Shown piece by piece: positions 14,805 through 21,903 of a stretch of 22,545 nt of DNA (position 1 is the stretch's first letter; every line of letters starts with the position of its first letter). Origin of the DNA: a virus; the IMG/VR virus record IMGVR_UViG_3300006805_000182, positions 1-22,545 of that record; one strand, given 5' to 3'. Position numbers and translations under genes: made by a program. The notes under the pieces are model-generated. The model ran no database searches. It had not been told where the DNA came from and saw only the letters and a list, made by a program, of their open reading frames with translations.

Positions 14805-17149
14805 TGTGGGTTATTCCCTGTAATGGCGGGGATGACACTACCGAGGAGCCGAACAATCTCGTCCTCGCTTTCAGGATGCACGGCGAGGTTCTGCGCAAGA
14901 TCAATCATTTGAATGCGCTCTTTCGCAAGCATTTCCTGCTCTTCGACTTGGCTGTCGCGCAGACCTTTTTGCATGTTGGCTTTCAACGAAGCTGCCTTGA
15001 TTTGGGTGTCCATCATCTTGGCATCTGCGAGCTGCTTTTTGATTTGAATATCCGCAGCGTCCTTTTCGGTTGGCCCTTGCTGTTCGCCACCCGCGAGACC
15101 CTCTTGCTGTGCCTTGGCCATGTCGATCTGAAGACGTCCCTGATCCAACGCAATCCGAGCCTGAGCTTCGGCCTGTTTCGTGTCGGCATCCTGCTTCTTT
15201 ATCTGCATCTCGGCCATTTCCTTCTGCATCTCAGGAGGAGGAGAGCCTTGCGCCTCTGGTGGGATCATGAACTGCTCAGGGTTCGACCAACCCACCGCCT
15301 TCAACGCCGCCGTGTCAATCGCGATCGGGTCGTAGAGCGTTGGGTTCGAGGCCTGAATTTGTTTCAACGCCATGATCTTCATCAACCGTTGCGTCTGGCT
15401 CGCGGTGTTTGGGTCAGCTTGAGGAACGAGGTCGACCTGATTCACGCCACGCAGGAAGGTTTCCTGATCCCAAGCACGAGCTGGCTTGCGGTTCTGTTGC
15501 CAGAAGCTCTCAGGGTTCTCCTTGAAACAACGCACAAGCATCGCGAACTCCTCGGCCTGAGAGGCATGCATCCGCTTGTGAACAGCATTGAGAACCTTGG
15601 TGGCTTGATCGATCATGGCGATTGTGGTGCCGACAGGAGCGTCCGACCGACCTTCGCCCACGGCTGCTTCGGCTGTGCCGCCGAGGCGCATGCCTGTTTG
15701 GGCCATGTTCTCGATGAGGGCCATCAATGTCTGAGACGGTTCTTTGTATGGCAGAGGCATGATGGCTTGATTGATTGGCATACCGCCTGTTTTCACCAAC
15801 GCTCCGCCTCCAGGAGGCACACGGAAGATGTTCGTGTTCTGCCTTGCGCCAGTGTCGGCATACAAAAATCCAGGGAAGTTGGCATACATTCCCGCATCCA
15901 ACAGCTCTCTTTGCGCGGCAGTGATGGCGTTGGTCGTGTTGCCGAGCACATGCAAAAGCCCGAGGTCGTAGAACCCCATCCCAGGGATGAACGTGTATTT
16001 CACGAAGTTCTGGCGCGACTCAGGAAGCTCTTTAGTGTCCTCGTCGTAGTTCCGAACAATCGACAACACCTGACGGCTGCTCACGTCAATCGTGACACGG
16101 TAAGGGATCTCGAGCCCAGTCTCTTGGCCCTTGAGGGTGTGTTCGAAACCAACAATGTCCAGCTCGCAATAGCATTCGTAAATCTCGCGATCACGATCGT
16201 CGGGGTTCATCTGGTTTGCGGCGATGCCCTGCTGCGCTTTCATCTCGAGCTGCGCAGAGTCGAGGCTGACTTGTTTCGGGGTGCTCAGGGCGATGTCTTT
16301 GTAAGCTCCCAGGATCTGCATCCGCTTCACTGTCGATGGCCGCATGTAGATGCGGTGCGTCGCACGGCTCGCGTTGGACAAATCGGTCGCAGCGTTGTTG
16401 ACAATGAGGTCGTCCGCATCGACCGACTCACTCACAGGTCGGTTCCGCAACGGACAGAAGTAAACCTTCTTGAATGAGGTGCCGCCGAACCCAAGCATGA
16501 ACAGCATGCGGTCGGTGTCGGGGTAGTATTCCCGTGCAGTGCTGGTCAAATAATGGTTCAGGTCTTTTTCGAGATCGTTGGCCAACGTGTCGGAGTCGAG
16601 GGTTGCGTTATTGTTGTCCTCGCGAACCTTCACTGGGCCGTCCGTGGGCAACAGCTCGGAGCGTGCGTTGGCCTGAAACCGGAGCACTGCCTCGAGCAAC
16701 AGGGGATGACGCACCTTGCTCATGCCTTCGACCGGAGCACCGTCCGCCGCACCTGAGATTCCAGGGAGCTCAATCCTCAGCCCGAGGAGTTTGATGCCCT
16801 GAGCACGATCCTCGATCCACTCCTTGCGGGAGTCGAGGTCGTCATTGATGCCCTTCAACAACTCCTCGGAGATGCGGCTCAACTCGTTTTCGCCGATCTG
16901 ATCAACGAGGTTGTCGAACCAACCCGCTGGCCCTTCATCCTCGGACTTGCCGAGCGGCGCACCGTCCAACGTCAACGTGATCGAGCCATCGTCATGCTCA
17001 ATGGTCAAAAGGTTGCCCTTTTCATCCATGGTCGGTTTGTCGCCGCCTTCTTCCGCCAACTCGATCACGATGTCATCCTGCGGAGCACCAATTGGCGGCT
17101 CTTCAGCAGGGAGACGGAGGTTGGGGCTTAGTCCTGGGAGCAATGCCAT
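14801..17149 (-). CDS. Portal protein (P22 gp1-like), 782 aa
   Basis: This forms the dodecameric ring at the capsid vertex through which DNA is packaged and ejected. The N-terminal 90 residues are acidic and proline-rich. The core contains a RHPLLLEAVLRFQANARSEL helix, MLFMLGFGGTSFKKVYF, YIRP-like RIYMRPSTVKRM, a CYCELDI strand, the YTFIPGMGFYDLGLLHVLGN segment, then NAITAAQRELLDAGMYANFPGFL; these match P22-type portals. Residues about 620-750 are a long glutamine/lysine coiled coil (QIKKQDADTKQAEAQARIA), comparable to the barrel of P22 gp1. The family length is about 725, so it is slightly long. Start: ATG at 17149 with AAGGA upstream; it follows terL by 12 bases. Confidence 0.9.
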   Translation of the reverse strand: MALLPGLSPNLRLPAEEPPIGAPQDDIVIELAEEGGDKPTMDEKGNLLTIEHDDGSITLTLDGAPLGKSEDEGPAGWFDNLVDQIGENELSRISEELLKGINDDLDSRKEWIEDRAQGIKLLGLRIELPGISGAADGAPVEGMSKVRHPLLLEAVLRFQANARSELLPTDGPVKVREDNNNATLDSDTLANDLEKDLNHYLTSTAREYYPDTDRMLFMLGFGGTSFKKVYFCPLRNRPVSESVDADDLIVNNAATDLSNASRATHRIYMRPSTVKRMQILGAYKDIALSTPKQVSLDSAQLEMKAQQGIAANQMNPDDRDREIYECYCELDIVGFEHTLKGQETGLEIPYRVTIDVSSRQVLSIVRNYDEDTKELPESRQNFVKYTFIPGMGFYDLGLLHVLGNTTNAITAAQRELLDAGMYANFPGFLYADTGARQNTNIFRVPPGGGALVKTGGMPINQAIMPLPYKEPSQTLMALIENMAQTGMRLGGTAEAAVGEGRSDAPVGTTIAMIDQATKVLNAVHKRMHASQAEEFAMLVRCFKENPESFWQQNRKPARAWDQETFLRGVNQVDLVPQADPNTASQTQRLMKIMALKQIQASNPTLYDPIAIDTAALKAVGWSNPEQFMIPPEAQGSPPPEMQKEMAEMQIKKQDADTKQAEAQARIALDQGRLQIDMAKAQQEGLAGGEQQGPTEKDAADIQIKKQLADAKMMDTQIKAASLKANMQKGLRDSQVEEQEMLAKERIQMIDLAQNLAVHPESEDEIVRLLGSVIPAITGNNPQ

Positions 17150-17161
17150 TGTTCAGTTCCT

Positions 17162-18802
17162 TCAAACAGCATAAAGCGGTGGAGGTGAAGCACCTTGATG
17201 CTGGCGGCTTCGTTCGTTGTCGTCCTGAGCTTCTTCGGGTCGCTGTATCATGCCTGTTCTTCTCAAATAACGCAAGGCCATTGAGATGGTGTCAACAAGA
17301 TCATCGTGCTTGGCTTTTGGGAAGCTGACAGCTTGGGTGATGACTTGATCTGCCCAGCTTTTGTCGGGTGCATAAATCAGCCCCTCCGAGAAGAAATGCT
17401 GAATGGAATAGAGCCTTGCGGTCTTGTCGATGGACTTCGGGTCGTCGAGAATGACTTGGAAACCCTTGTGGGAATACAATCGCCTCAGCTCCTGCGCAAC
17501 GGGATAACCCGCCGCCTTGTTCTCGATCAGGATGGTGTCGACTTTGAAACGTTGGACAGTTTGCGCCACCTTCTGCACGGAGTCCGCCAACTCGAGCCGC
17601 TCCTGCCACGCATAGATCAGCATGACCTTTGGGTGCGGCTGTTTGTAGGTCCGCTCCATCATGAACCCTTTGCCTGTGCGGTCGAGAGAGCGTGATGCCT
17701 CGGCAACCGGATCCTCGGAGAACACTCCCCACACCGTCATTGCGGTGAAGTCGTTCTCGGTTTTCAGGGTGTAGGCCGTGTCGAGGCTGGCAATGATGTA
17801 ATCGAAAGATGGGAAGTTGTCATTGTCCCAGAGCTGCCACCAATCGCGCTTGATGATGCCGCCATCGGCAGGTGTTGGGGTTTGCTGGAATTGGCCGGAA
17901 ACAGCGAACGTTCCCATGGTGCGTTTGTCACGCTCCACAACGTGCTTGGGGAAGCGTTCAGGGAACAGAAGCTCGCCAAGGGCTTCCCGAGGATCTTCGG
18001 CTCCCAGGAGCGTTGGAAAGGCTCTGGAGGGATCGTATTCCATCGGCAGCATGATGTGGTCGTAGCCCAGCTGCTTGGAGAGGATGATGCCACTGACATC
18101 TTCCTCATGCAGACGCTGCATGATGACCACGATGGCTGACTTGTCAGGGTTGTTCAAACGTGTCGGGACAGCGGTTTCGAATGTGTTCACGGTCGACTGA
18201 CGCATCTGATCCGAGTGCGCAGAGTCCACGGAGTGTGGATCGTCGATGATGACCCTGTCGCCACGAGCTCCGGTCATGCCTTCGAACGCGACAGCCTGAC
18301 GGAAACCAGTTTTTGCATTCTCGAACTTGGTTTTTGCGTTCTGGTCGCCTGTCAGCTTGACACGGTCGCCCCAACGCTTTTGATACCATTCGGATTGGAT
18401 CAATCGGCGCATCTTCGTCGAGTCGCGAATGGCGAGGTCGAGGCTGTGCGATGCACAAACATACCTCAGGTGCGGCATATTGCGCGGCCCCCACTCCCAA
18501 GCTGGCCAGAACACATTGGTCAACAAGGACTTCATCGCTCCTGGAGGAACGTTGATCAACAGACGATTGTAGTATTGCTCGTCGTCGAGCATCAACTCGT
18601 CAGTGATCGCAGTCAAATGGTCCGCAATCAGGTCGATGTGCCAGTTGTGGGAATAGGGCTGTCCAGGTTCCACAACGTGCCATGCGGCCTTGATGAACTC
18701 AACGAAGCTCTCTTCGCAATCGGCCTTCTCAATCTCAACCAACAGCTGTTCTGCTGAAAAGCTGTCCAACAACTCGCCAATGTCAAATGATGCGTGCTTC
18801 AT
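17162..18802 (-). CDS. terL: Terminase large subunit, 546 aa
   Basis: The packaging motor: an ATPase plus nuclease that pumps and cuts DNA. ATPase motifs: NVPPGAMKS (84-92) as a deviant Walker A of the PPGxxKS type, VIIDD (184-188) as Walker B with its acidic pair, and VVIMQRLHEED (225-235) as the coupling motif. RNase H-fold nuclease: D341 in IASLDTAY, E427 in ILIENKAAG, and D500/D501 in KHDDLVDTISMAL. These give a complete set of acidic residues, so the enzyme looks intact. The length is normal for the family. The ATG at 18802 overlaps the terS stop by four bases (ATGA), so it is translationally coupled to terS. Confidence 0.96.
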   Translation of the reverse strand: MKHASFDIGELLDSFSAEQLLVEIEKADCEESFVEFIKAAWHVVEPGQPYSHNWHIDLIADHLTAITDELMLDDEQYYNRLLINVPPGAMKSLLTNVFWPAWEWGPRNMPHLRYVCASHSLDLAIRDSTKMRRLIQSEWYQKRWGDRVKLTGDQNAKTKFENAKTGFRQAVAFEGMTGARGDRVIIDDPHSVDSAHSDQMRQSTVNTFETAVPTRLNNPDKSAIVVIMQRLHEEDVSGIILSKQLGYDHIMLPMEYDPSRAFPTLLGAEDPREALGELLFPERFPKHVVERDKRTMGTFAVSGQFQQTPTPADGGIIKRDWWQLWDNDNFPSFDYIIASLDTAYTLKTENDFTAMTVWGVFSEDPVAEASRSLDRTGKGFMMERTYKQPHPKVMLIYAWQERLELADSVQKVAQTVQRFKVDTILIENKAAGYPVAQELRRLYSHKGFQVILDDPKSIDKTARLYSIQHFFSEGLIYAPDKSWADQVITQAVSFPKAKHDDLVDTISMALRYLRRTGMIQRPEEAQDDNERSRQHQGASPPPLYAV

Positions 18803-19287
18803 TCGGCGTTCGGCTTCAGGTCAATTTGCTTCATGATGGCTTGACGCAGCTGATCCCGAACTTGGCTCGGGATTGCGGTGAAGTCGATCTTTTGCTTGAT
18901 GTCGACGGTTGCGTAGGTTTCCTGCAACACACGCAAGCCGTATTTCTTCGGTGCGAGCTTCTCGTTGTGGTATTTCCGAGCATCATTGATGTTGCGTGCT
19001 TTGGCCGGATTGTTCTCGGTTTCAGCAACGTCGATCATGATTTCAACGTTCACGTCTGCTCGGATCTCAATAGCTCGCGCGTACTGTTTTTCGAGCATTG
19101 GGTCTTGCGACACATACCACAAAAATGTTGCAGGAGATGGAAAACTCTCTTTTGAGTCACGACACACTCGGATCAAGCTCTCGCCTTCAGATATACGCTT
19201 GATTATTGCGAGCAACGCTTCAGTGCGGACTTCTTCATCCGACCACACACTTTTTCGAGTTTGAATTGGAGTCAAAGTTCTTGGCAT
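18799..19287 (-). CDS. terS: Terminase small subunit, 162 aa
   Basis: This recognises the packaging site and loads the large subunit. The N-terminal region (residues 20-65: ALLAIIKRISEGESLIRVCRD, FPSPATFLWYVSQD) is a helix-turn-helix of the type found in this family. It is followed by AIEIRADVNVEIMIDVA, an oligomerisation-like helix, and a basic ARKYHNEKLAPKKYG segment. It directly precedes and overlaps terL. The ATG at 19287 and its GAGGG Shine-Dalgarno lie inside the right-hand reading of a perfect 13-bp inverted repeat, so translation is probably controlled there. A site in or near this gene is a likely pac site, but I see no proof. Confidence 0.88.
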   Translation of the reverse strand: MPRTLTPIQTRKSVWSDEEVRTEALLAIIKRISEGESLIRVCRDSKESFPSPATFLWYVSQDPMLEKQYARAIEIRADVNVEIMIDVAETENNPAKARNINDARKYHNEKLAPKKYGLRVLQETYATVDIKQKIDFTAIPSQVRDQLRQAIMKQIDLKPNAE

Positions 19288-19321
19288 AATTCCCTCACCA
19301 ATAAGACAAGGGAATTATGCC
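19283..19321 (-). promoter_or_regulatory. Perfect 13-bp inverted repeat over the terS start
   Basis: GGCATAATTCCCT at 19283-19295 is repeated inverted at 19309-19321, with a 13-base loop. Read on the minus strand, the first arm holds the promoter -10 box and the second arm holds the terS Shine-Dalgarno and ATG. RNA reading through from upstream would hide the terS start in a hairpin; RNA starting from the internal promoter would lack the first arm. It could also serve as an operator bound by a dimeric protein. Confidence 0.75.
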
Positions 19322-19341
19322 TGATAATTCAGAAACAGCAA
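19314..19341 (-). promoter_or_regulatory. Candidate late promoter for the packaging operon
   Basis: TTGCTG (19341-19336), a 16-base spacer and CATAAT (19319-19314) on the minus strand. The -10 box is within TCAGGCATAATTCCC, nearly identical to the promoter in front of the capsid cassette. Transcription would begin near 19307, about 20 bases before the terS start codon. It sits in the gap between the nuclease stop (19352) and terS. Confidence 0.6.
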
Positions 19342-19351
19342 ATCGAAAAAA

Positions 19352-19771
19352 TCAAAGTCCTATTCCCAATCGAAATTCCAACCAACTCCACAAAAAAGAG
19401 TCAAAATCATCCACCGGAATCTCGAACAATGATTTGGCCATAACAGGCGACTTCAGCCCAGCTCCTGCTTTGCCGTAACAAAAGAAAATCCTCGTCGGAG
19501 TTTTGCCCTCGCCAACACCCACCATGAACAAACTCATGCCTCCTGCATCCGAGAACTTATCATGCCAGTTGATCTGAGATGCACGAACATTTTTTGTCTT
19601 CAACACCTCCCCCATCAAAACACCAACCTTCAACTCAATCGGCACCAACGCTCCCCGCACCATAACTTGAATATCCGGAATGCCAATCGTCGCTCCTCTG
19701 CGAGGCTCGTAACTATTCAACCAACCAGACCAATTTTTCTTGATCCACAACTTAAATTGACGCTCTAACAT
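19352..19771 (-). CDS. PD-(D/E)XK nuclease, VRR-NUC / resolvase-like, 139 aa
   Basis: Probably a structure-specific DNA nuclease acting on branched phage DNA before packaging or in recombination. The core is visible: GIPD (30-33), then VPIELKVG (43-50) giving the D...ExK triad D33, E46, K48, then RASQINWH (63-70) with the conserved Gln, and a following FMVGVGEG strand. The short single-domain length fits phage VRR-NUC or Holliday-junction resolvase-like proteins. Start: ATG at 19771 with AAGG six bases upstream. The gene lies between the non-coding inverted repeat region and the terS promoter. Confidence 0.8.
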   Translation of the reverse strand: MLERQFKLWIKKNWSGWLNSYEPRRGATIGIPDIQVMVRGALVPIELKVGVLMGEVLKTKNVRASQINWHDKFSDAGGMSLFMVGVGEGKTPTRIFFCYGKAGAGLKSPVMAKSLFEIPVDDFDSFLWSWLEFRLGIGL

Positions 19772-19787
19772 GACTTACCTTTCGTTC

Positions 19788-19817
19788 CCGTTCCGTTCTC
19801 CAGTTTCCGTTTCCGTT
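19788..19817 (+). repeat. CCGTT iterons
   Basis: CCGTT occurs four times at 19788-19792, 19793-19797, 19807-19811 and 19813-19817. Two inverted copies (AACGG) lie at 19896-19900 and 19902-19906. They overlap or adjoin the arms of the long inverted repeat. The spacing is 5, 14 and 6 bases start to start, so they are not all in helical phase. Confidence 0.6.
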
Positions 19818-19910
19818 TTAATCCTTATTTCAGCTACTCCCCTCCTTTCTCTCTCTCTCTCTTAATAGAGTCACAACAGAGGAAATAAAGGTTAAAACGG
19901 AAACGGTAAC
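19803..19910. repeat. 29-base imperfect inverted repeat in non-coding gap
   Basis: Bases 19803-19831 match the reverse complement of 19882-19910 at 26 of 29 positions, with a 50-base spacer. The spacer contains the polypyrimidine run and a small CTCT-TAAT-AGAG hairpin. The whole 187-base gap (19772-19958) has no gene on either strand that I can support. No T-tract follows on the minus strand, so a plain terminator is unlikely. A replication origin or a protein-binding dyad is possible. Confidence 0.8.
19837..19863 (+). other. 27-base polypyrimidine tract with (CT)7
   Basis: An unbroken pyrimidine run whose right end is a CT dinucleotide repeat (19849-19862). On the coding strand it reads as purines with AAAGGAGGGG, but no start codon follows it, so it is not a ribosome binding site for a visible gene. 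It lies in the spacer of the long inverted repeat. Confidence 0.75.
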
Positions 19911-19946
19911 ACTGAAATCATTGACGAATTTTGATTTCGCGTTTTT

Positions 19947-19995
19947 GACCCCCAAAAATCAGCCCTTTTTCCGCCCCTCGTTTTTTGGGGGGTCG
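19947..19995. repeat. Inverted repeat at the 3' end of the 68-aa gene
   Basis: GACCCCCAAAAA (19947-19958) faces TTTTTTGGGGGGTC (about 19981-19994), a 12-bp pairing with bulges. The right arm codes for the DPPKN part of the 68-aa protein and the stop codon lies in the loop. On the minus strand the stem ends TTTTTGGGGGTC and is followed by AAAAACG, so it does not look like a normal minus-strand terminator. It may instead stabilise the 3' end of the early transcript. Confidence 0.5.
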
Positions 19996-20165
19996 ATTTC
20001 AGAATGGTCGAAGATCTCCGTCCAAAAGAGCCATGACGGATGGTCCGACATCATCCTTTGGTACTCCATTTCGCACTCTTTCGCCGTTTTGAACACCTCA
20101 ATCGTCTGCGATGGTCCATGGTCCTTTTGGCACCCTCTCAGCGCATATGTCAGAATTTGCGTCAT
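19959..20165 (-). CDS. Small protein, 68 aa, unknown function
   Basis: I do not recognise the family. It has a compact N-terminal part with TQILTYALRGCQKDHGPSQ, an amphipathic helix IEVFKTAKECEMEYQRMM with one Cys, an aromatic PSWLFWTEIFDH segment and a basic tail rich in K/R/G. It looks real because the ATG at 20165 overlaps the deaminase stop (TAATG) and a strong GGGGAGG lies eight bases upstream. It is the last gene of the early-type chain before the non-coding gap. Confidence 0.65.
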   Translation of the reverse strand: MTQILTYALRGCQKDHGPSQTIEVFKTAKECEMEYQRMMSDHPSWLFWTEIFDHSEIDPPKNEGRKKG

Positions 20166-20632
20166 TACTTCGACCTCCCCGTTGGTTCAACAATGACGGT
20201 CGTAATCCCCGCCTCCAAGAACATTTGTCTTGCGATTTTGAAATGATCCTCCCAATCTGGACGATGCATAACAATAGGAAAAACCACCGTTTTGATTCCA
20301 GACTGAATGATTGCCGCCGCACAGTTGGCGCACGGATGAAGCGGCGACACATAAAGCACATGTTTCTGAGTCATTGGTTCCTTGGCGGAGAGGATTGCGT
20401 TCAGCTCCGCATGCACGGTCATCATATATTTCGTTGGCCGATCGGCGTAGCGTTCTGGAGCGTCGTCCACGCCCCTCGGAAAACCATTGAACCCAACGGA
20501 GGCGATTGTCCTATCACCCCGCACAATGACCGCCCCAACTTTGGTCGAGGGGTCTTTCGACCAACTCCCAACATGCGCCGCCAGCTCAAGGAACCGATAG
20601 TCCCATTTATTAATAACATACATCCCTGTCAT
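20165..20632 (-). CDS. Deoxycytidylate deaminase, 155 aa
   Basis: Converts dCMP to dUMP, feeding dTTP synthesis during phage replication. The zinc site is complete: HAE at residues 74-76 (VHAELNAIL) and PCANC at 100-104. KVGAVIV (31-37) and GFNGFPRGVDD (47-57) are the substrate-binding segments typical of dCMP deaminases. The length is normal. Start: ATG at 20632 with AAGG eight bases upstream; a second ATG at 20623 would remove three residues. It overlaps the next gene by one base. No thymidylate synthase is seen in the window, so the dUMP would be used by a host enzyme or a phage gene elsewhere. Confidence 0.92.
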   Translation of the reverse strand: MTGMYVINKWDYRFLELAAHVGSWSKDPSTKVGAVIVRGDRTIASVGFNGFPRGVDDAPERYADRPTKYMMTVHAELNAILSAKEPMTQKHVLYVSPLHPCANCAAAIIQSGIKTVVFPIVMHRPDWEDHFKIARQMFLEAGITTVIVEPTGRSK

Positions 20633-20666
20633 AGCTTTTTCCTTTTAATGGTAACACCGCAACCGC

Positions 20667-20810
20667 TCACCGATATCCATCACGAAGTTCCTTTTTAATT
20701 TCTCTTTTGACGGCATTGCGCTCTGCACTCCAGAATACTTTCTTCCAATCCTTCAGATGATCCCACCACTGCGGTGCAGATGTTAGAATGCCTTTCTTTT
20801 TTGTTGCCAT
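20667..20810 (-). CDS. Very small basic protein, 47 aa
   Basis: Found by hand translation: an ATG at 20810 overlaps the stop of the preceding gene (TGATG), and the frame runs 47 codons to a TGA at 20667. It reads MATKKKGILTSAPQWWDHLK, then DWKKVFWSAERNAVKREIKK and a short end. The PQWW..L..WK..FW..ER..VK.EI pattern looks conserved in small phage proteins I have seen, without known function. Strongly basic and tryptophan-rich (4 Trp), so nucleic-acid or protein binding is possible. 34 bases separate it from the deaminase start. Confidence 0.7.
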   Translation of the reverse strand: MATKKKGILTSAPQWWDHLKDWKKVFWSAERNAVKREIKKELRDGYR

Positions 20811-21043
20811 CACTTATACCCCGCTAGCGCGTCAACAACGATTTCATACGTCTTGTCGTTGATCTCGCGCTCGCTATATTCATCGCCGCTATTGTGCAGC
20901 TCGTATATCCGATCTAACCCTTTGCGGAACCGCGCCGCCATTTTTGACAGATTGTGGATGGTTTTAGCGTCTTGCATTTCATCGTCCTGAAGAATCTTGA
21001 GTTGCAATTGTAACTTACTGATCTGTTCAGCGATATCTGTCAT
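20810..21043 (-). CDS. Small coiled-coil protein, 77 aa
   Basis: Function unknown. The N-terminal 35 residues form a heptad-like helix (DIAEQISKLQLQLKILQDDEM), followed by a basic helix (LSKMAARFRKGLDRIYELH) and an acidic end. The open frame starts earlier (21094), inside the upstream cysteine-rich gene. The ATG at 21043 overlaps that gene's stop as ATGA and is the more likely start. It ends with a TGATG overlap into the 47-aa gene, so the chain is tightly coupled. Confidence 0.65.
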   Translation of the reverse strand: MTDIAEQISKLQLQLKILQDDEMQDAKTIHNLSKMAARFRKGLDRIYELHNSGDEYSEREINDKTYEIVVDALAGYK

Positions 21044-21267
21044 AACGGCACCATCCCGCATCGCCCGTAGGTCATGCTTGTCTCTTTTTTCCAAATGTTA
21101 GGCCCAGTGCGTTCGTTCTCCGGTATCGGAATTTGATACTCATGCCAACGCCAAGCCATGCAAGCATATGTCTCACACCTAACTTCATTATCGCTGTCTC
21201 TAGACATAAACGGACAACATTTTCTTCCGGCCTCTTCGTGTGTCATATAATTCTGATCTCTAGCCAT
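21040..21267 (-). CDS. Small cysteine-rich CMAWRW protein, 75 aa
   Basis: Probably a small metal-binding protein. It has KCCPFM near residue 17, then CETYACMAWRW (32-42) and a C-terminal YGRCGMV, so five Cys that could hold a zinc ion. The CPFM / CMAWRW / CG layout recurs in small phage proteins of early regions; no function is established. Start: the ATG at 21267 follows the repeated junction GGAGAAAGAGTGATG. The frame opens three bases earlier at a GTG, but the Shine-Dalgarno spacing and overlap favour the ATG. Confidence 0.7.
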   Translation of the reverse strand: MARDQNYMTHEEAGRKCCPFMSRDSDNEVRCETYACMAWRWHEYQIPIPENERTGPNIWKKETSMTYGRCGMVPL

Positions 21268-21449
21268 CACTCTTTCTCCTTCAATGCTTCACGGGCCTTG
21301 TCGCCACGATCTTCTTCAATGATCGCGTCTACTGCAGGAGCATAAATTTCCCTCTCTGCGTAAAATCGCAATGCTTCCCGCAACCTCTCATTCTCTGTGT
21401 TCAATTTGTTGAATTCATCAACAAGATTAATTGTCTCAACGGTTTCCAT
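21267..21449 (-). CDS. Small coiled-coil protein, 60 aa (ERLREALR type)
   Basis: Mostly helical: NLVDEFNKLNTENERLREAL at residues 8-27, then RFYAEREIYAPAVDAI and a C-terminal DRGDKAREALKEKE. The LREAL...Y...(D)RG.KAR.AL layout is common in small phage proteins of unknown role. ENERLREALR also appears as EIERLREALR in the gene at 21649-21903. Start: ATG at 21449 from a junction repeat. The open frame reaches upstream to 21524, but that part overlaps the preceding gene in a different frame. Confidence 0.65.
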   Translation of the reverse strand: METVETINLVDEFNKLNTENERLREALRFYAEREIYAPAVDAIIEEDRGDKAREALKEKE

Positions 21450-21649
21450 CACTCTTTCTCCTTTTTTGGGAAGATGCCATAAGTTCTCCTCAGCATCATA
21501 ATCTCCTCGACGTACCGCTCGCACTCCTTAATCAATCGTTCTCTTTCCTCTTTGAAATTTTTTATTGCTTCCAACATGAATGAAGTTCTGGTTTTTGCAT
21601 TGATCACTTCACCCCTCAAAAAGTTTATTTCCATCTCCTGTTCAGTCAT
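21449..21649 (-). CDS. Small coiled-coil protein, 66 aa
   Basis: An almost entirely charged helical protein: TEQEMEINFLRGEVINAKTR, then FKEERERLIKECERYVEEIM and an end PKKEKE. One cysteine. Not recognised beyond the coiled-coil nature. The start ATG at 21649 and the stop at 21449 are both within junction repeats, so the gene is one exact module of the array. Real coding is supported by the conserved junctions and lack of stops. Confidence 0.6.
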   Translation of the reverse strand: MTEQEMEINFLRGEVINAKTRTSFMLEAIKNFKEERERLIKECERYVEEIMMLRRTYGIFPKKEKE

Positions 21650-21903
21650 CACTCTTTCTCCTTTAGTGCTTTTTGTGCAATCTCAACAGCTTCCATAAGA
21701 AGCGATAACAAGTAACCCTCGGCGGCGGTCATGGGTTGAGGTATTCCTTCAGACCCCGCATACACTTCATAAATTTCCCGCAGTGCTTCCCGCAACCGCT
21801 CGATCTCGTCAATCGCTGGCAGAAACACATCAGAATAGTCGTTGCCAAAAGTCATCAGCAGGTCGTTGCTCCGCTTTAGGGTCACTACAATGTCTTCATC
21901 CAT
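21649..21903 (-). CDS. Small helical protein, 84 aa (ERLREALR type)
   Basis: Begins MDEDIVVTLKRSNDLLM, then a LPAIDEIERLREALREIYEV helix and a C-terminal helix LLSLLMEAVEIAQKALKEKE. It shares ERLREALR and the KALKEKE-type end with the 60-aa gene two modules later. The DNA behind that part is also similar (21358-21385 against 21778-21805), suggesting old duplication. Function unknown. Start: ATG at 21903 from a junction repeat. Confidence 0.65.
   Translation of the reverse strand: MDEDIVVTLKRSNDLLMTFGNDYSDVFLPAIDEIERLREALREIYEVYAGSEGIPQPMTAAEGYLLSLLMEAVEIAQKALKEKE

Noticed and set aside
14777-16477. Plus-strand open frame of 566 codons opposite the portal gene
   Set aside because: The minus-strand portal is unmistakable; the plus frame has the Leu/His/Arg/Val-rich composition of an antisense shadow in GC-rich DNA and no known motif.
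18799-19321. A cos or pac site near terS
   Set aside because: Position makes it plausible, and the palindrome could be a binding site, but nothing in the sequence shows a cut site; mapping of virion DNA ends would be needed.
19959-20010. A AAA AAC heptamer in phase near the 3' end of the 68-aa gene, which could allow a -1 frameshift and a tail of about 28 codons
   Set aside because: The strong hairpin there pairs with the slippery stretch itself and does not lie behind it, the extension would run into the inverted repeat and has no recognisable sequence, and podovirus-type genomes have no known need for it here.
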